Assembly (NCBI GenBank): GCA_002366645.1
Contig: DFBM01000061.1
Location: 1-5,676 of the forward strand
Source: Rhodobacterales bacterium UBA3080
GTDB taxonomy: Bacteria; Pseudomonadota; Alphaproteobacteria; Rhodobacterales; Rhodobacteraceae
Direction: 5' to 3'
DNA: 5,676 nucleotides
A program made the translations under genes and the position numbers. The notes beneath the pieces are model-generated. The model was not told the DNA's origin and searched no databases. It was given only the letters and a program-made list of their open reading frames with translations. This document shows positions 1 through 5,676 of the stretch, piece after piece; position 1 is the first letter of the stretch, and every line of letters begins with the position of its first letter.

Positions 1-2403
1 ACGGTTTACCGTCACTGTGGCCAGAAAGAGTCGGTTATCTTCTGTGACCAGATCATGACCCTCGGTTTCCAGGAAGCGTTCAAAGCCGGTATTTCGTTTG
101 GTAAGGATGACATGATCATTCCTGACACCAAATGGGATCTGGTTAACGGTACGCGGGATCAGGTTAAGGAATTCGAACAACAGTATATGGACGGTCTGAT
201 TACACAGGGCGAGAAATACAACAAAGTTGTCGATGCCTGGTCGAAATGTTCCGACGTTGTTGCGGATGCGATGATGGGCGAGATTTCGTCGATGAAAGTT
301 GACGATGCCGGCGCTGAAATGGAACCGAACTCGGTTTACATGATGTCCCACTCCGGTGCGCGTGGTTCCCCTGCACAGATGAAGCAGTTGGGCGGTATGC
401 GTGGTCTGATGGCTAAACCTTCGGGCGAGATTATCGAAACACCGATTATCTCGAACTTTAAAGAAGGTCTGACCGTTCTCGAGTACTTCAACTCCACCCA
501 CGGTGCCCGTAAGGGTCTTGCGGATACGGCGTTGAAAACGGCGAACTCCGGTTATCTGACACGTCGTCTGGTTGACGTTGCACAAGATTGCATCGTTAAA
601 GTTGACGATTGCGAAACAGACCGCTCGATCACGGCGACAGCTGCGGTAAATGACGGCGAAATCATCTCGTCCTTGTCGGAGCGTATTCTGGGCCGTACGG
701 CTGCTGAAGATGTTCTACATCCGGTAACAGACGAGATCATCGTGCGTCGCGACGAGTTGATGGATGAACGTGCTTCGGAAGCGGTTGAAGCTGCCGGCGT
801 TCAGTCGATGTTGATCCGTAGCCCGCTGACTTGTGAAGCCGAAGATGGCATCTGTGCAACCTGTTACGGTCGCGATCTGGCACGTGGTACACGTGTCAAT
901 CCGGGCGAGGCAGTCGGTATTATTGCCGCGCAGTCGATCGGTGAACCGGGTACTCAGCTGACCATGCGTACATTCCACATTGGTGGTATTGCGCAGGGTG
1001 GCTCGCAGTCGTTCCAGGAAGCCAACAACGAAGGTAAAGTCGAGTTCCGTAACGCGAACATCATCGTAAATGCTGACAAAGAGCAGGTCGTGATGGGGCG
1101 TAATATGGAATTGGCCATTATCGACGAAAACGGTGTGGAGCGTACGTCCCATAAATTGCCTTACGGTACAATTGTGCTGGTCAAGAAAGGCAAGAAAGTC
1201 AAACGCGGTGACAAGCTGTTTGAATGGGACCCATACGCGTTGCCAATTATTGCCGAGCAAGATGGTCAAGCCAAGTTTGTTGATCTGGCTGCCGGTCTCT
1301 CGGTTCGTGAAGAAACCGATGATGCGACGGGTATGACCCAGCGTATCGTTATGGATTGGCGCACGGCCCCTAAAGGTAACGATCTGAAGCCTGAAATCAT
1401 CGTGATGGACCCTGAAACAGGTGAGCCGGTTCGTCTTGCGAACGGCAACCCCGAAGTTCACACGATGTCGGTTGACGCAATTCTGTCCGTTGAAGACGGT
1501 CAGGATGTTAAAGCCGGTGACGTTCTTGCGCGTATTCCGCGTGAAGGTGCCAAGACAAAAGACATCACCGGTGGTCTGCCGCGTGTTGCCGAATTGTTCG
1601 AAGCCCGTCGTCCTAAAGACCACGCGATCATCGCCGAGATTGATGGCCACGTGAACTTTGGCAAGGACTACAAGAACAAGCGTCGCGTTTCGATTGTGCC
1701 TGTGGATGATACTATGGATCCGGTCGAGTATATGGTTCCAAAAGGTAAGCACATTCCTGTTCAGGAAGGTGATTTCATCCAGAAGGGTGAGTACCTGATG
1801 GACGGCAACCCTGCGCCGCATGACATTCTACATGTTATGGGTGTCGAGGCGCTGGCTGACTATATGATCGACGAAGTTCAGGCCGTGTATCGTTTGCAAG
1901 GTGTGAAAATCAACGACAAGCACATCGAGGTTATCGTTCGCCAGATGCTCCAGAAATGGGAAGTCACATCGACCGGTGGCACAACCTTGCTGAAAGGCGA
2001 GCAAGTCGATTTTGCCGAGTTCAAAGAAGCGAACGAGGAAGCCATCGCAGCAGGCCGCGAGCCTGCAACCGGTGGTCCGATCTTGCTTGGTATCACCAAG
2101 GCCAGCTTGCAAACACGTTCGTTCATTTCGGCGGCTTCCTTCCAGGAAACCACGCGGGTTCTGACCGAAGCTTCTACGCAAGGTAAGCGTGACAAGCTGA
2201 TCGGTCTGAAAGAGAACGTGATTGTTGGTCGTCTGATCCCTGCCGGTACAGGTAGTGCTACGCATGACATCAAACGGGTCGCAACGTTGCGCGACGCCAA
2301 AGTCATTGCCCAGCGTCAGGCCGAAGCTGTTGCCGTTGCCGCACTGGAAGACCAGTCGGCGAGTGAACAGCCTTCGGACGCTGGCTTGGACATCATTGAC
2401 TAG
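1..2403 (+). CDS. rpoC: DNA-directed RNA polymerase subunit beta' (RpoC), C-terminal part; 5' end outside window
   Basis: Largest catalytic subunit of RNA polymerase. The reading frame is open from base 1 (TVYRHCGQKES...) to TAG at 2401-2403, giving 800 visible residues. Aligned by its zinc cysteines it starts near E. coli residue 611, so the catalytic NADFDGD aspartates lie upstream of the window. Visible in order: F-loop region GARGSPAQMKQLGG (about 119-132); bridge helix around YFNSTHGARKGLADTALKTA (about 162-181); second zinc site Cys204, Cys278, Cys285, Cys288 (E. coli C814/C888/C895/C898); trigger-loop first helix with QLTMRTFHIGG (319-329, including Met322, Arg323 and catalytic His326); a lineage-specific SI3-type insertion of roughly 333-518; the returning trigger-loop half DITGGLPRVAELFEARRPK (about 521-539); and the conserved C-terminal block GITKASLQTRSFISAASF (697-714). 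The last ~30 residues are acidic and Ala-rich, as is usual for a variable tail. All key residues that fall in the window are intact. Presumably the last gene of the rpoBC operon, ended by the hairpin at 2423-2455. Confidence 0.98.
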   Translation, partial: TVYRHCGQKESVIFCDQIMTLGFQEAFKAGISFGKDDMIIPDTKWDLVNGTRDQVKEFEQQYMDGLITQGEKYNKVVDAWSKCSDVVADAMMGEISSMKVDDAGAEMEPNSVYMMSHSGARGSPAQMKQLGGMRGLMAKPSGEIIETPIISNFKEGLTVLEYFNSTHGARKGLADTALKTANSGYLTRRLVDVAQDCIVKVDDCETDRSITATAAVNDGEIISSLSERILGRTAAEDVLHPVTDEIIVRRDELMDERASEAVEAAGVQSMLIRSPLTCEAEDGICATCYGRDLARGTRVNPGEAVGIIAAQSIGEPGTQLTMRTFHIGGIAQGGSQSFQEANNEGKVEFRNANIIVNADKEQVVMGRNMELAIIDENGVERTSHKLPYGTIVLVKKGKKVKRGDKLFEWDPYALPIIAEQDGQAKFVDLAAGLSVREETDDATGMTQRIVMDWRTAPKGNDLKPEIIVMDPETGEPVRLANGNPEVHTMSVDAILSVEDGQDVKAGDVLARIPREGAKTKDITGGLPRVAELFEARRPKDHAIIAEIDGHVNFGKDYKNKRRVSIVPVDDTMDPVEYMVPKGKHIPVQEGDFIQKGEYLMDGNPAPHDILHVMGVEALADYMIDEVQAVYRLQGVKINDKHIEVIVRQMLQKWEVTSTGGTTLLKGEQVDFAEFKEANEEAIAAGREPATGGPILLGITKASLQTRSFISAASFQETTRVLTEASTQGKRDKLIGLKENVIVGRLIPAGTGSATHDIKRVATLRDAKVIAQRQAEAVAVAALEDQSASEQPSDAGLDIID

Positions 2404-2422
2404 TCGAAATCACTTTGAATTG

Positions 2423-2455
2423 AAAAAGCCCCGCTGGAAACGGCGGGGCTTTTTT
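2423..2455. terminator. Bidirectional intrinsic terminator shared by rpoC and the convergent glycosyltransferase gene
   Basis: A GC-rich stem GCCCCGC (2428-2434) pairs with GCGGGGC (2443-2449) around an 8-nt loop (2435-2442). It is flanked by five A's on the left (2423-2427) and a T run on the right (2450-2455), so the pairing can extend to 12 bp. Read on plus, the stem is followed by T6, 20 nt after the rpoC stop. Read on minus, it is followed by T5, directly after the glycosyltransferase stop codon (2456-2454). The form is that of a factor-independent terminator in both directions. Termination efficiency is inferred, not measured. Confidence 0.93.
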
Positions 2456-3530
2456 ATTGGCTTAAAGATAAGTGGTGAAGGTATCTGGCGTCACTTGACG
2501 GGTCTTTTCCGGCAAGCGTTGCGAGCTTACTTGCGTAAGCGGCACAGCAGGCATGATGCATACGCAAGACCTCGGGATCGTGGGCCAGTTTCGCATATTC
2601 CTGTTCAAACTTATCGTTATTTGCCAACGCGGTTTCGTCCAAGCCGTCATTCTTGTTATACAACTGCTCGAACTCCGCGTCATACCGGTCAGCCCGGCCC
2701 GAGCGTTCCCACTTTTGTCGGCGCTCCAACATCGATTCCTGTGATTTCGTGACATAGTGGTTTACCTGCGCATCAACATGTGTGATCCGCGCCTTTTTGG
2801 TCGCGCGACGCACTGTGTCACCGACCAGACGGATCGCGTTCAGCCGCTTGCCCTCACTATCAATCCAGCTGTTCGCGCCACCCCATTCGCCGTTATAACC
2901 AAAGGGCGCATGGGATTTAAAGCCCGCGAACTTCATCGGTTGTCGGAAGACAGATTTGAAGCGCATGTTTGCTGCATCGGCACCTTCGGCACATCGCGTG
3001 AAAGTTTCCCGCACCATCCCGTCGGCCCAATTTTTCTGCCCGCCATCACCGAAGCATTTCCAGTTGATAGCCATACCCAGACATTCCCGCCCGTTTTGTG
3101 CAATCAGTGACTGGATCGTATGATCGCCAACATGCACAACGAGAAACTCGTCAGCGTCCAAAATCATCACCCAATCGGCCGAGGTCACGAGCGAATGCTT
3201 GCGCGCGGCTTTGAAGGCGGAATCCAGCGCAAAACTTCCGGCGACAGGGTTGTGGTTTAAGTGTTCTAAATGACCCATGGATGCCAGATGGTCCAACAAC
3301 TTATCGGAGCCATCGTCGCAATTGTTACTGACAACAAGAATATCGGTGAACCCCACCGCTTTATGCCATGCGAGCCATTCAAGAATATTGGCTCCCTCGT
3401 TCCGCATCGGTGAAAGCAGAACGAAGCTTTGATCGCGAAACTTATCCGAGATTCGGTGATTCCGGCTGGGTTTGCCCCCCAAGATGGCTCTGACCAGACC
3501 TATAAGCTTCGTTTTAACCGGGTTTGTCAT
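2454..3530 (-). CDS. Putative glycosyltransferase, family 2-like (Glyco_tranf_2_4 type)
   Basis: A 358-residue protein, probably cytoplasmic or peripheral: no signal peptide or clear membrane helix is seen, only a short hydrophobic stretch at 9-19. It has the layout of GT-A fold glycosyltransferases: a first strand leading to PMRNEGANILEWLAWHKAVG (41-60), then SNNCDDGSD (68-76), then WVMILDADEFLVV (120-132), whose Asp-Ala-Asp (125-127) is the expected metal/nucleotide-sugar binding DxD. A C-terminal VNHYVTKSQESMLERRQKW (256-274) resembles the His-Tyr...Lys-Ser segment of family-2 group-4 (PF13704) enzymes, which are common in roseobacters and linked to cell-surface polysaccharide. Donor, acceptor and pathway cannot be read from the sequence, and there are no neighbouring polysaccharide genes in the window. 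ATG 3530-3528 is the only reasonable start: an in-frame TGA lies about 45 nt upstream with no ATG, GTG or TTG between. No Shine-Dalgarno is visible; the candidate promoter sits immediately upstream. The TAA stop is embedded in the shared terminator. Confidence 0.85.
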   Translation of the reverse strand: MTNPVKTKLIGLVRAILGGKPSRNHRISDKFRDQSFVLLSPMRNEGANILEWLAWHKAVGFTDILVVSNNCDDGSDKLLDHLASMGHLEHLNHNPVAGSFALDSAFKAARKHSLVTSADWVMILDADEFLVVHVGDHTIQSLIAQNGRECLGMAINWKCFGDGGQKNWADGMVRETFTRCAEGADAANMRFKSVFRQPMKFAGFKSHAPFGYNGEWGGANSWIDSEGKRLNAIRLVGDTVRRATKKARITHVDAQVNHYVTKSQESMLERRQKWERSGRADRYDAEFEQLYNKNDGLDETALANNDKFEQEYAKLAHDPEVLRMHHACCAAYASKLATLAGKDPSSDARYLHHLSLSQ

Positions 3531-3538
3531 GGTCAGGG

Positions 3539-3567
3539 ACGATATAAGCGTGTATTCGCAGGGTCAA
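3539..3567 (-). promoter_or_regulatory. Candidate promoter of the glycosyltransferase gene
   Basis: On the minus strand TTGACC (3567-3562) is followed after 17 nt by TATCGT (3544-3539), or after 15 nt by TATATC (3546-3541). The region reads GCTTATATC, similar to the GCTANAWC-type -10 of alphaproteobacterial housekeeping promoters. The -10 ends only 8-10 nt before the ATG, so the predicted start of transcription falls within a few nt of the start codon. This would explain the lack of a ribosome binding site. It was identified by eye only. Confidence 0.45.
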
Positions 3568-3627
3568 ACGGCAAATCTGGTAGTTCACAACGATTTTTAT
3601 ATAATGATTTCAATAATCAAGCCGAAG

Positions 3628-3645
3628 CACCGACAAACGTCGGTG
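3628..3645. repeat. Perfect inverted repeat, 7-bp arms with AAAC spacer
   Basis: CACCGAC (3628-3634) and GTCGGTG (3639-3645) are exact reverse complements separated by four bases. The repeat ends 16 bp before the -35 of the rpsL promoter and lies upstream of the glycosyltransferase promoter. No T run follows on either strand, so it is not a typical terminator. A dimeric regulator operator or a remnant hairpin are both possible; which one is unknown. Confidence 0.6.
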
Positions 3646-3661
3646 GATTTCTGATAGGGTG

Positions 3662-3690
3662 TTGACTTCCCATCCGACTCCTTCTATTTA
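3662..3690 (+). promoter_or_regulatory. Predicted sigma-70-type promoter of the rpsL-rpsG-fusA operon
   Basis: TTGACT (3662-3667) is a strong -35 of the kind seen at alphaproteobacterial rRNA and ribosomal-protein promoters. At 17 bp spacing lies TATTTA (3685-3690), overlapping a CTATTT that fits the looser alphaproteobacterial -10. AT-rich DNA lies about 40-70 bp upstream. Predicted transcription start is near 3696-3698. Its position downstream of the rpoC terminator and upstream of a ribosomal operon supports it. The -10 is only a moderate match. Confidence 0.6.
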
Positions 3691-3696
3691 TCCGTC

Positions 3697-3884
3697 GCTC
3701 AGGAAAGGCAACTGCCGAACCCTGATACAAGCCACAATTTGGCGGTCATGATCCAGGTCTAGAGCCTCGATCCTCTGGAATTTCGCTGCACCGGTGCTGT
3801 AAGGCTCCGAGCGCGGCATTTTTGGCGTTTTGCACATTCGGTGCTTGGCGCGAGTTGAAACGGGTTGCACGGGGTTTTTACCGA
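3697..3884 (+). promoter_or_regulatory. Long 5' leader of rpsL with potential secondary structure
   Basis: If transcription starts at the promoter above, the leader is about 190 nt. Visible pairing segments are GAGCCT (3762-3767) with AGGCTC (3802-3807), enclosing the perfect 10-bp palindrome GCACCGGTGC (3788-3797), and a small GCAC/GTGC hairpin (3832-3835 with 3841-3844). It contains only trivial ORFs, for example ATG at 3749 followed by a stop four codons later. It could host autoregulation by a ribosomal protein or antitermination, but no known motif is recognised. Confidence 0.4.
3871..3874 (+). promoter_or_regulatory. Weak ribosome binding site of rpsL
   Basis: GGGG lies 10 nt before the ATG at 3885 and is the only Shine-Dalgarno-like stretch near it. 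That is poor for a very highly expressed gene. The start itself is fixed by the family N-terminus MPTIQQLIRK. Confidence 0.4.
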
Positions 3885-4256
3885 ATGCCAACGATACAAC
3901 AGTTAATTCGCAAGCCGCGCCAGCCGCGCGTGAAGCGACAGAAGTCACAGCACCTGCAGGCTTGTCCTCAGAAACGCGGCGTATGCACGCGCGTATATAC
4001 AACGACACCGAAAAAGCCGAACTCGGCTATGCGTAAGGTTGCCAAAGTGCGTCTTACCAACGGTTTCGAGGTTATTTGCTACATCCCAGGCGAAAAGCAC
4101 AACCTCCAGGAGCACTCAGTTGTTCTGATCCGCGGCGGTCGTGTAAAAGATTTGCCGGGTGTCCGTTACCACGTTCTGCGCGGTGTGTTGGATACCCAAG
4201 GTGTTAAAGATCGCCGTCAGCGTCGTTCGAAATACGGCGCCAAGCGTCCGAAATAA
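3885..4256 (+). CDS. rpsL: 30S ribosomal protein S12
   Basis: A 123-residue S12, the usual bacterial length, beginning MPTIQQLIRKPRQP and ending KYGAKRPK. S12 sits at the decoding centre of the 30S subunit and affects fidelity and streptomycin response. Visible family motifs: CPQKRGVCTRVYTTTPKKPN (27-46), NLQEHSVVLIRGGRVKDLPG (73-92) and RYHVLRGVLDTQG. Lys43, Lys88 and Pro91, where streptomycin resistance or dependence changes usually fall, are the wild-type residues. Asp89 is the residue methylthiolated by RimO in E. coli. Residues 61-72 read FEVICYIPGEKH; the Cys65 and Lys71 differ from the sequences I recall. An upstream in-frame TTG (3822) was rejected because it would add 21 residues foreign to the family. 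First gene of the str operon, 12 nt before rpsG. Confidence 0.98.
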   Translation: MPTIQQLIRKPRQPRVKRQKSQHLQACPQKRGVCTRVYTTTPKKPNSAMRKVAKVRLTNGFEVICYIPGEKHNLQEHSVVLIRGGRVKDLPGVRYHVLRGVLDTQGVKDRRQRRSKYGAKRPK

Positions 4257-4260
4257 GGAG
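4255..4260 (+). promoter_or_regulatory. Ribosome binding site of rpsG overlapping the rpsL stop codon
   Basis: AAGGAG begins within the TAA stop of rpsL (4254-4256) and lies 8 nt before ATG 4269. This strong Shine-Dalgarno, merged with the stop, implies that ribosomes ending S12 can directly start S7 (translational coupling; inferred). Confidence 0.85.
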
Positions 4261-4268
4261 AGTTTACG

Positions 4269-4739
4269 ATGTCCCGACGTCATTCCGCCGAGAAACGTCA
4301 AGTTCTGCCGGACGCCAAGTATGGTGACCGCATTCTGACGAAGTTCATGAACAACCTGATGCTTGACGGCAAAAAATCCGTCGCTGAGCGTATCGTTTAC
4401 GGTGCACTTGATCGCGTTGAAGAAAAGCTGAAGCGTGCGCCTGTTGAGGTGTTCCACGAAGCTCTGGAAAACATCAAACCATCCGTCGAGGTTCGTTCCC
4501 GTCGTGTTGGCGGTGCTACTTACCAGATTCCTGTCGAGGTTCGCCCCGAACGTCGCGAAGCATTGGCTATCCGTTGGTTGATCTCCGCATCGCGTTCGCG
4601 CAACGAAAACACGATGGAAGAGCGTCTCGCCGGCGAATTGCTGGACGCGGCCAACACCCGTGGTTCTGCAGTCAAGAAACGCGAAGACACCCACAAAATG
4701 GCCGATGCTAACAAAGCATTCAGCCATTACCGCTGGTAA
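4269..4739 (+). CDS. rpsG: 30S ribosomal protein S7
   Basis: A 156-residue S7, the primary 16S rRNA-binding protein that nucleates assembly of the 30S head and lies near the E site and mRNA exit. It begins MSRRHSAEKRQVLPDAKYGD. The family signature spans about 20-46, with DRILTKFMNNLMLDGKKSVA and IVYGA. Further conserved blocks are VEVRSRRVGGATYQIPVEV (73-91), IRWLISASRSRNENTMEERL (about 100-119) and the C-terminal HKMADANKAFSHYRW. Length and C-terminus match the short bacterial form. Start ATG 4269 is set by AAGGAG at 4255-4260 and by the family N-terminus. The 12-nt gap to rpsL leaves no room for the S7-binding hairpin that E. coli has between these two genes, so feedback control, if present, must act elsewhere. 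fusA follows after 20 nt. Confidence 0.98.
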   Translation: MSRRHSAEKRQVLPDAKYGDRILTKFMNNLMLDGKKSVAERIVYGALDRVEEKLKRAPVEVFHEALENIKPSVEVRSRRVGGATYQIPVEVRPERREALAIRWLISASRSRNENTMEERLAGELLDAANTRGSAVKKREDTHKMADANKAFSHYRW

Positions 4740-4759
4740 CTTAGGTCAGGACGAGAACA

Positions 4760-5676
4760 ATGGCTCGCGAATATCCCCTTAATGAATACCGCAATTTCGG
4801 TATTATGGCTCACATCGATGCGGGTAAAACTACCTGTACCGAGCGTATCCTGTATTACACTGGTAAATCCCACAACATTGGCGAGGTGCATGATGGCGCC
4901 GCGACTATGGATTGGATGGAGCAGGAGCAGGAACGCGGTATTACTATTACTTCGGCTGCGACGACCACATTCTGGGAGCGCACTGAAGACGGTAAAACAG
5001 CTCAGTCCAACAAGCACCGCCTGAACATCATCGACACACCGGGCCACGTTGACTTCACAATTGAAGTTGAGCGTTCCTTGGCTGTTCTCGATGGCGCGGT
5101 TGCATTGCTTGATGCGAACGCTGGTGTTGAGCCACAGACCGAAACTGTTTGGCGTCAGGCCGACCGGTATAAGGTTCCACGTATTGTTTTCGTCAACAAG
5201 ATGGACAAGATCGGCGCAGACTTCTTTAACTGCGTGGACATGATCAAAACCCGCGTTGCCGGTAACCCGCTTCCGATCCAGCTTCCAATTGGCGCAGAGA
5301 CCGAGCTTGAAGGCTCGATCGATCTGATCACTATGGAAGAGTGGGTTTATCTTGGCGAAGACCTTGGTGCATCTTGGGAGCGTCGCCCGATCCGCGATAG
5401 CCTCAAAGACAAAGCCGACGAAATGCGCGCCGAGATGATCGAAATGGCCGTCGAAATGGACGACGATGTCATGGAAGCTTACCTCGAGGGTAACGAACCA
5501 GACGTCGACACGCTTCGCAAGCTTATCCGCAAGGGTACGATTGAGATGAAGTTCGTTCCGATTCTTGCCGGTTCGGCGTTCAAAAACAAAGGTGTTCAGC
5601 AGCTTCTGAACGCTGTGATCGATTTTCTTCCAACACCGTTGGACGTTGTTGATTACATGGGCTTTAAGCCAGGCGA
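4760..5676 (+). CDS. fusA: Elongation factor G, N-terminal part; 3' end outside window
   Basis: Translational GTPase that drives ribosomal translocation and, with RRF, ribosome recycling. The frame opens at ATG 4760 (MAREYPLNEYRNFGIMAHID) and runs without a stop to the window edge, 305 of about 700 residues. GTPase motifs are complete: G1/P-loop AHIDAGKT (17-24), switch I RGITIT (59-64), G3 DTPGH (92-96, with the catalytic His96), G4 NKMD (146-149) and G5 GSA (271-273). Between G4 and G5 lies the G' insertion typical of EF-G (about 160-260), including PIGAETELEG and MEEWVYLGED. Domains II-V, and so most fusidic-acid resistance positions, lie outside the window. AGGA at 4748-4751 lies 8 nt upstream of the start. 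Third gene of the str operon after rpsG. The Rhodobacterales-like stretch EAYLEGNEPDV (about 239-249) supports the taxonomic guess. Confidence 0.98.
   Translation, partial: MAREYPLNEYRNFGIMAHIDAGKTTCTERILYYTGKSHNIGEVHDGAATMDWMEQEQERGITITSAATTTFWERTEDGKTAQSNKHRLNIIDTPGHVDFTIEVERSLAVLDGAVALLDANAGVEPQTETVWRQADRYKVPRIVFVNKMDKIGADFFNCVDMIKTRVAGNPLPIQLPIGAETELEGSIDLITMEEWVYLGEDLGASWERRPIRDSLKDKADEMRAEMIEMAVEMDDDVMEAYLEGNEPDVDTLRKLIRKGTIEMKFVPILAGSAFKNKGVQQLLNAVIDFLPTPLDVVDYMGFKPG

Larger units (their letters stand above)
3531..3884. other. Divergent intergenic region between the glycosyltransferase and rpsL
   Basis: 354 bp with no convincing gene on either strand. From left to right it holds a candidate minus-strand promoter abutting the glycosyltransferase ATG (3539-3567), an AT-rich stretch (about 3593-3620), a 7-bp inverted repeat (3628-3645), a plus-strand promoter (3662-3690) and a leader of about 190 nt for rpsL. 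No tRNA-like arms, transposase remnant or tandem repeat was seen. Confidence 0.7.

Noticed and set aside
715..1821. Minus-strand open frame of 368 codons inside rpoC
   Set aside because: It lies fully antisense to conserved RpoC sequence (trigger loop and SI3). Its protein has no recognisable motif and looks like the low-stop shadow that biased codon use gives opposite a highly expressed gene.
1828..2306. Two overlapping minus-strand open frames of about 145 codons opposite the rpoC 3' end
   Set aside because: Mutually overlapping, low-complexity translations with no ribosome binding site; shadows of rpoC.
3600..3605. Perfect TATAAT on the plus strand
   Set aside because: No acceptable -35 lies 16-18 bp upstream, and the TTGACT promoter at 3662 is better placed for rpsL. 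It is probably part of an AT-rich segment.
3822..3884. N-terminal extension of S12 from an in-frame TTG
   Set aside because: S12 starts universally near MPTI/MATI; the extra 21 residues match nothing and have no ribosome binding site.
3531..3884. tRNA, small RNA or CRISPR repeats in the intergenic region
   Set aside because: No T-loop (GGTTCGAATCC-like) or cloverleaf arms, no repeated units, and no intrinsic terminator that would end a separate small RNA.
3688..4008. Minus-strand open frame of 106 codons across the rpsL leader
   Set aside because: Overlaps the rpsL start region antisense, with no family resemblance and no promoter.
4011..4151. Possible streptomycin-resistance alleles in S12
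   Set aside because: Lys43, Lys88 and Pro91 are all wild type.
4116..4727. Minus-strand open frame of 203 codons opposite rpsL and rpsG
   Set aside because: Antisense shadow of two certain ribosomal genes; no motif or credible start region.

Overview
The window looks like a chromosomal segment of an alphaproteobacterium, most likely of the Rhodobacterales (marine roseobacter type), with moderate GC by eye. The basis is the recognisable alphaproteobacterial sequence of RpoC, S12, S7 and EF-G. Examples are the EF-G switch and DTPGH regions, the 156-residue S7 and the S12 C-terminus ending in KYGAKRPK. The genus assignment is recall-based and was not searched.

Layout: (1) 1-2403, the 3' two-thirds of rpoC (RNA polymerase beta' subunit), open at the left edge. 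(2) 2423-2455, a strong intrinsic terminator, symmetric enough to work in both directions. (3) 2454-3530 on the minus strand, a 358-residue family-2-like glycosyltransferase whose stop codon lies inside the terminator A/T tract. (4) 3531-3884, a 354-bp divergent intergenic region. It holds a candidate promoter for the glycosyltransferase right against its ATG, a 7-bp inverted repeat, a sigma-70-type promoter for the ribosomal operon and a long leader with several short stem-forming segments. (5) 3885-4256 rpsL, 4269-4739 rpsG and 4760-5676 fusA (open at the right edge), tightly spaced in one str operon.

How it fits together: RpoC is part of the transcription machinery. S12, S7 and EF-G belong to the translation machinery, S12 in decoding, S7 in the small-subunit head and EF-G in translocation. 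In alphaproteobacteria the rpoBC and str clusters commonly lie next to each other. Here they are separated by a terminator, an oppositely oriented glycosyltransferase gene unrelated to gene expression, and a fresh promoter, so the str operon appears to be transcribed on its own. The glycosyltransferase is the only accessory-looking gene. No mobile-element remnants, tRNAs, rRNAs or CRISPR repeats are visible. I did not find an unmistakably new system. The most interesting material is the divergent intergenic region and the wedged, apparently leaderless glycosyltransferase.
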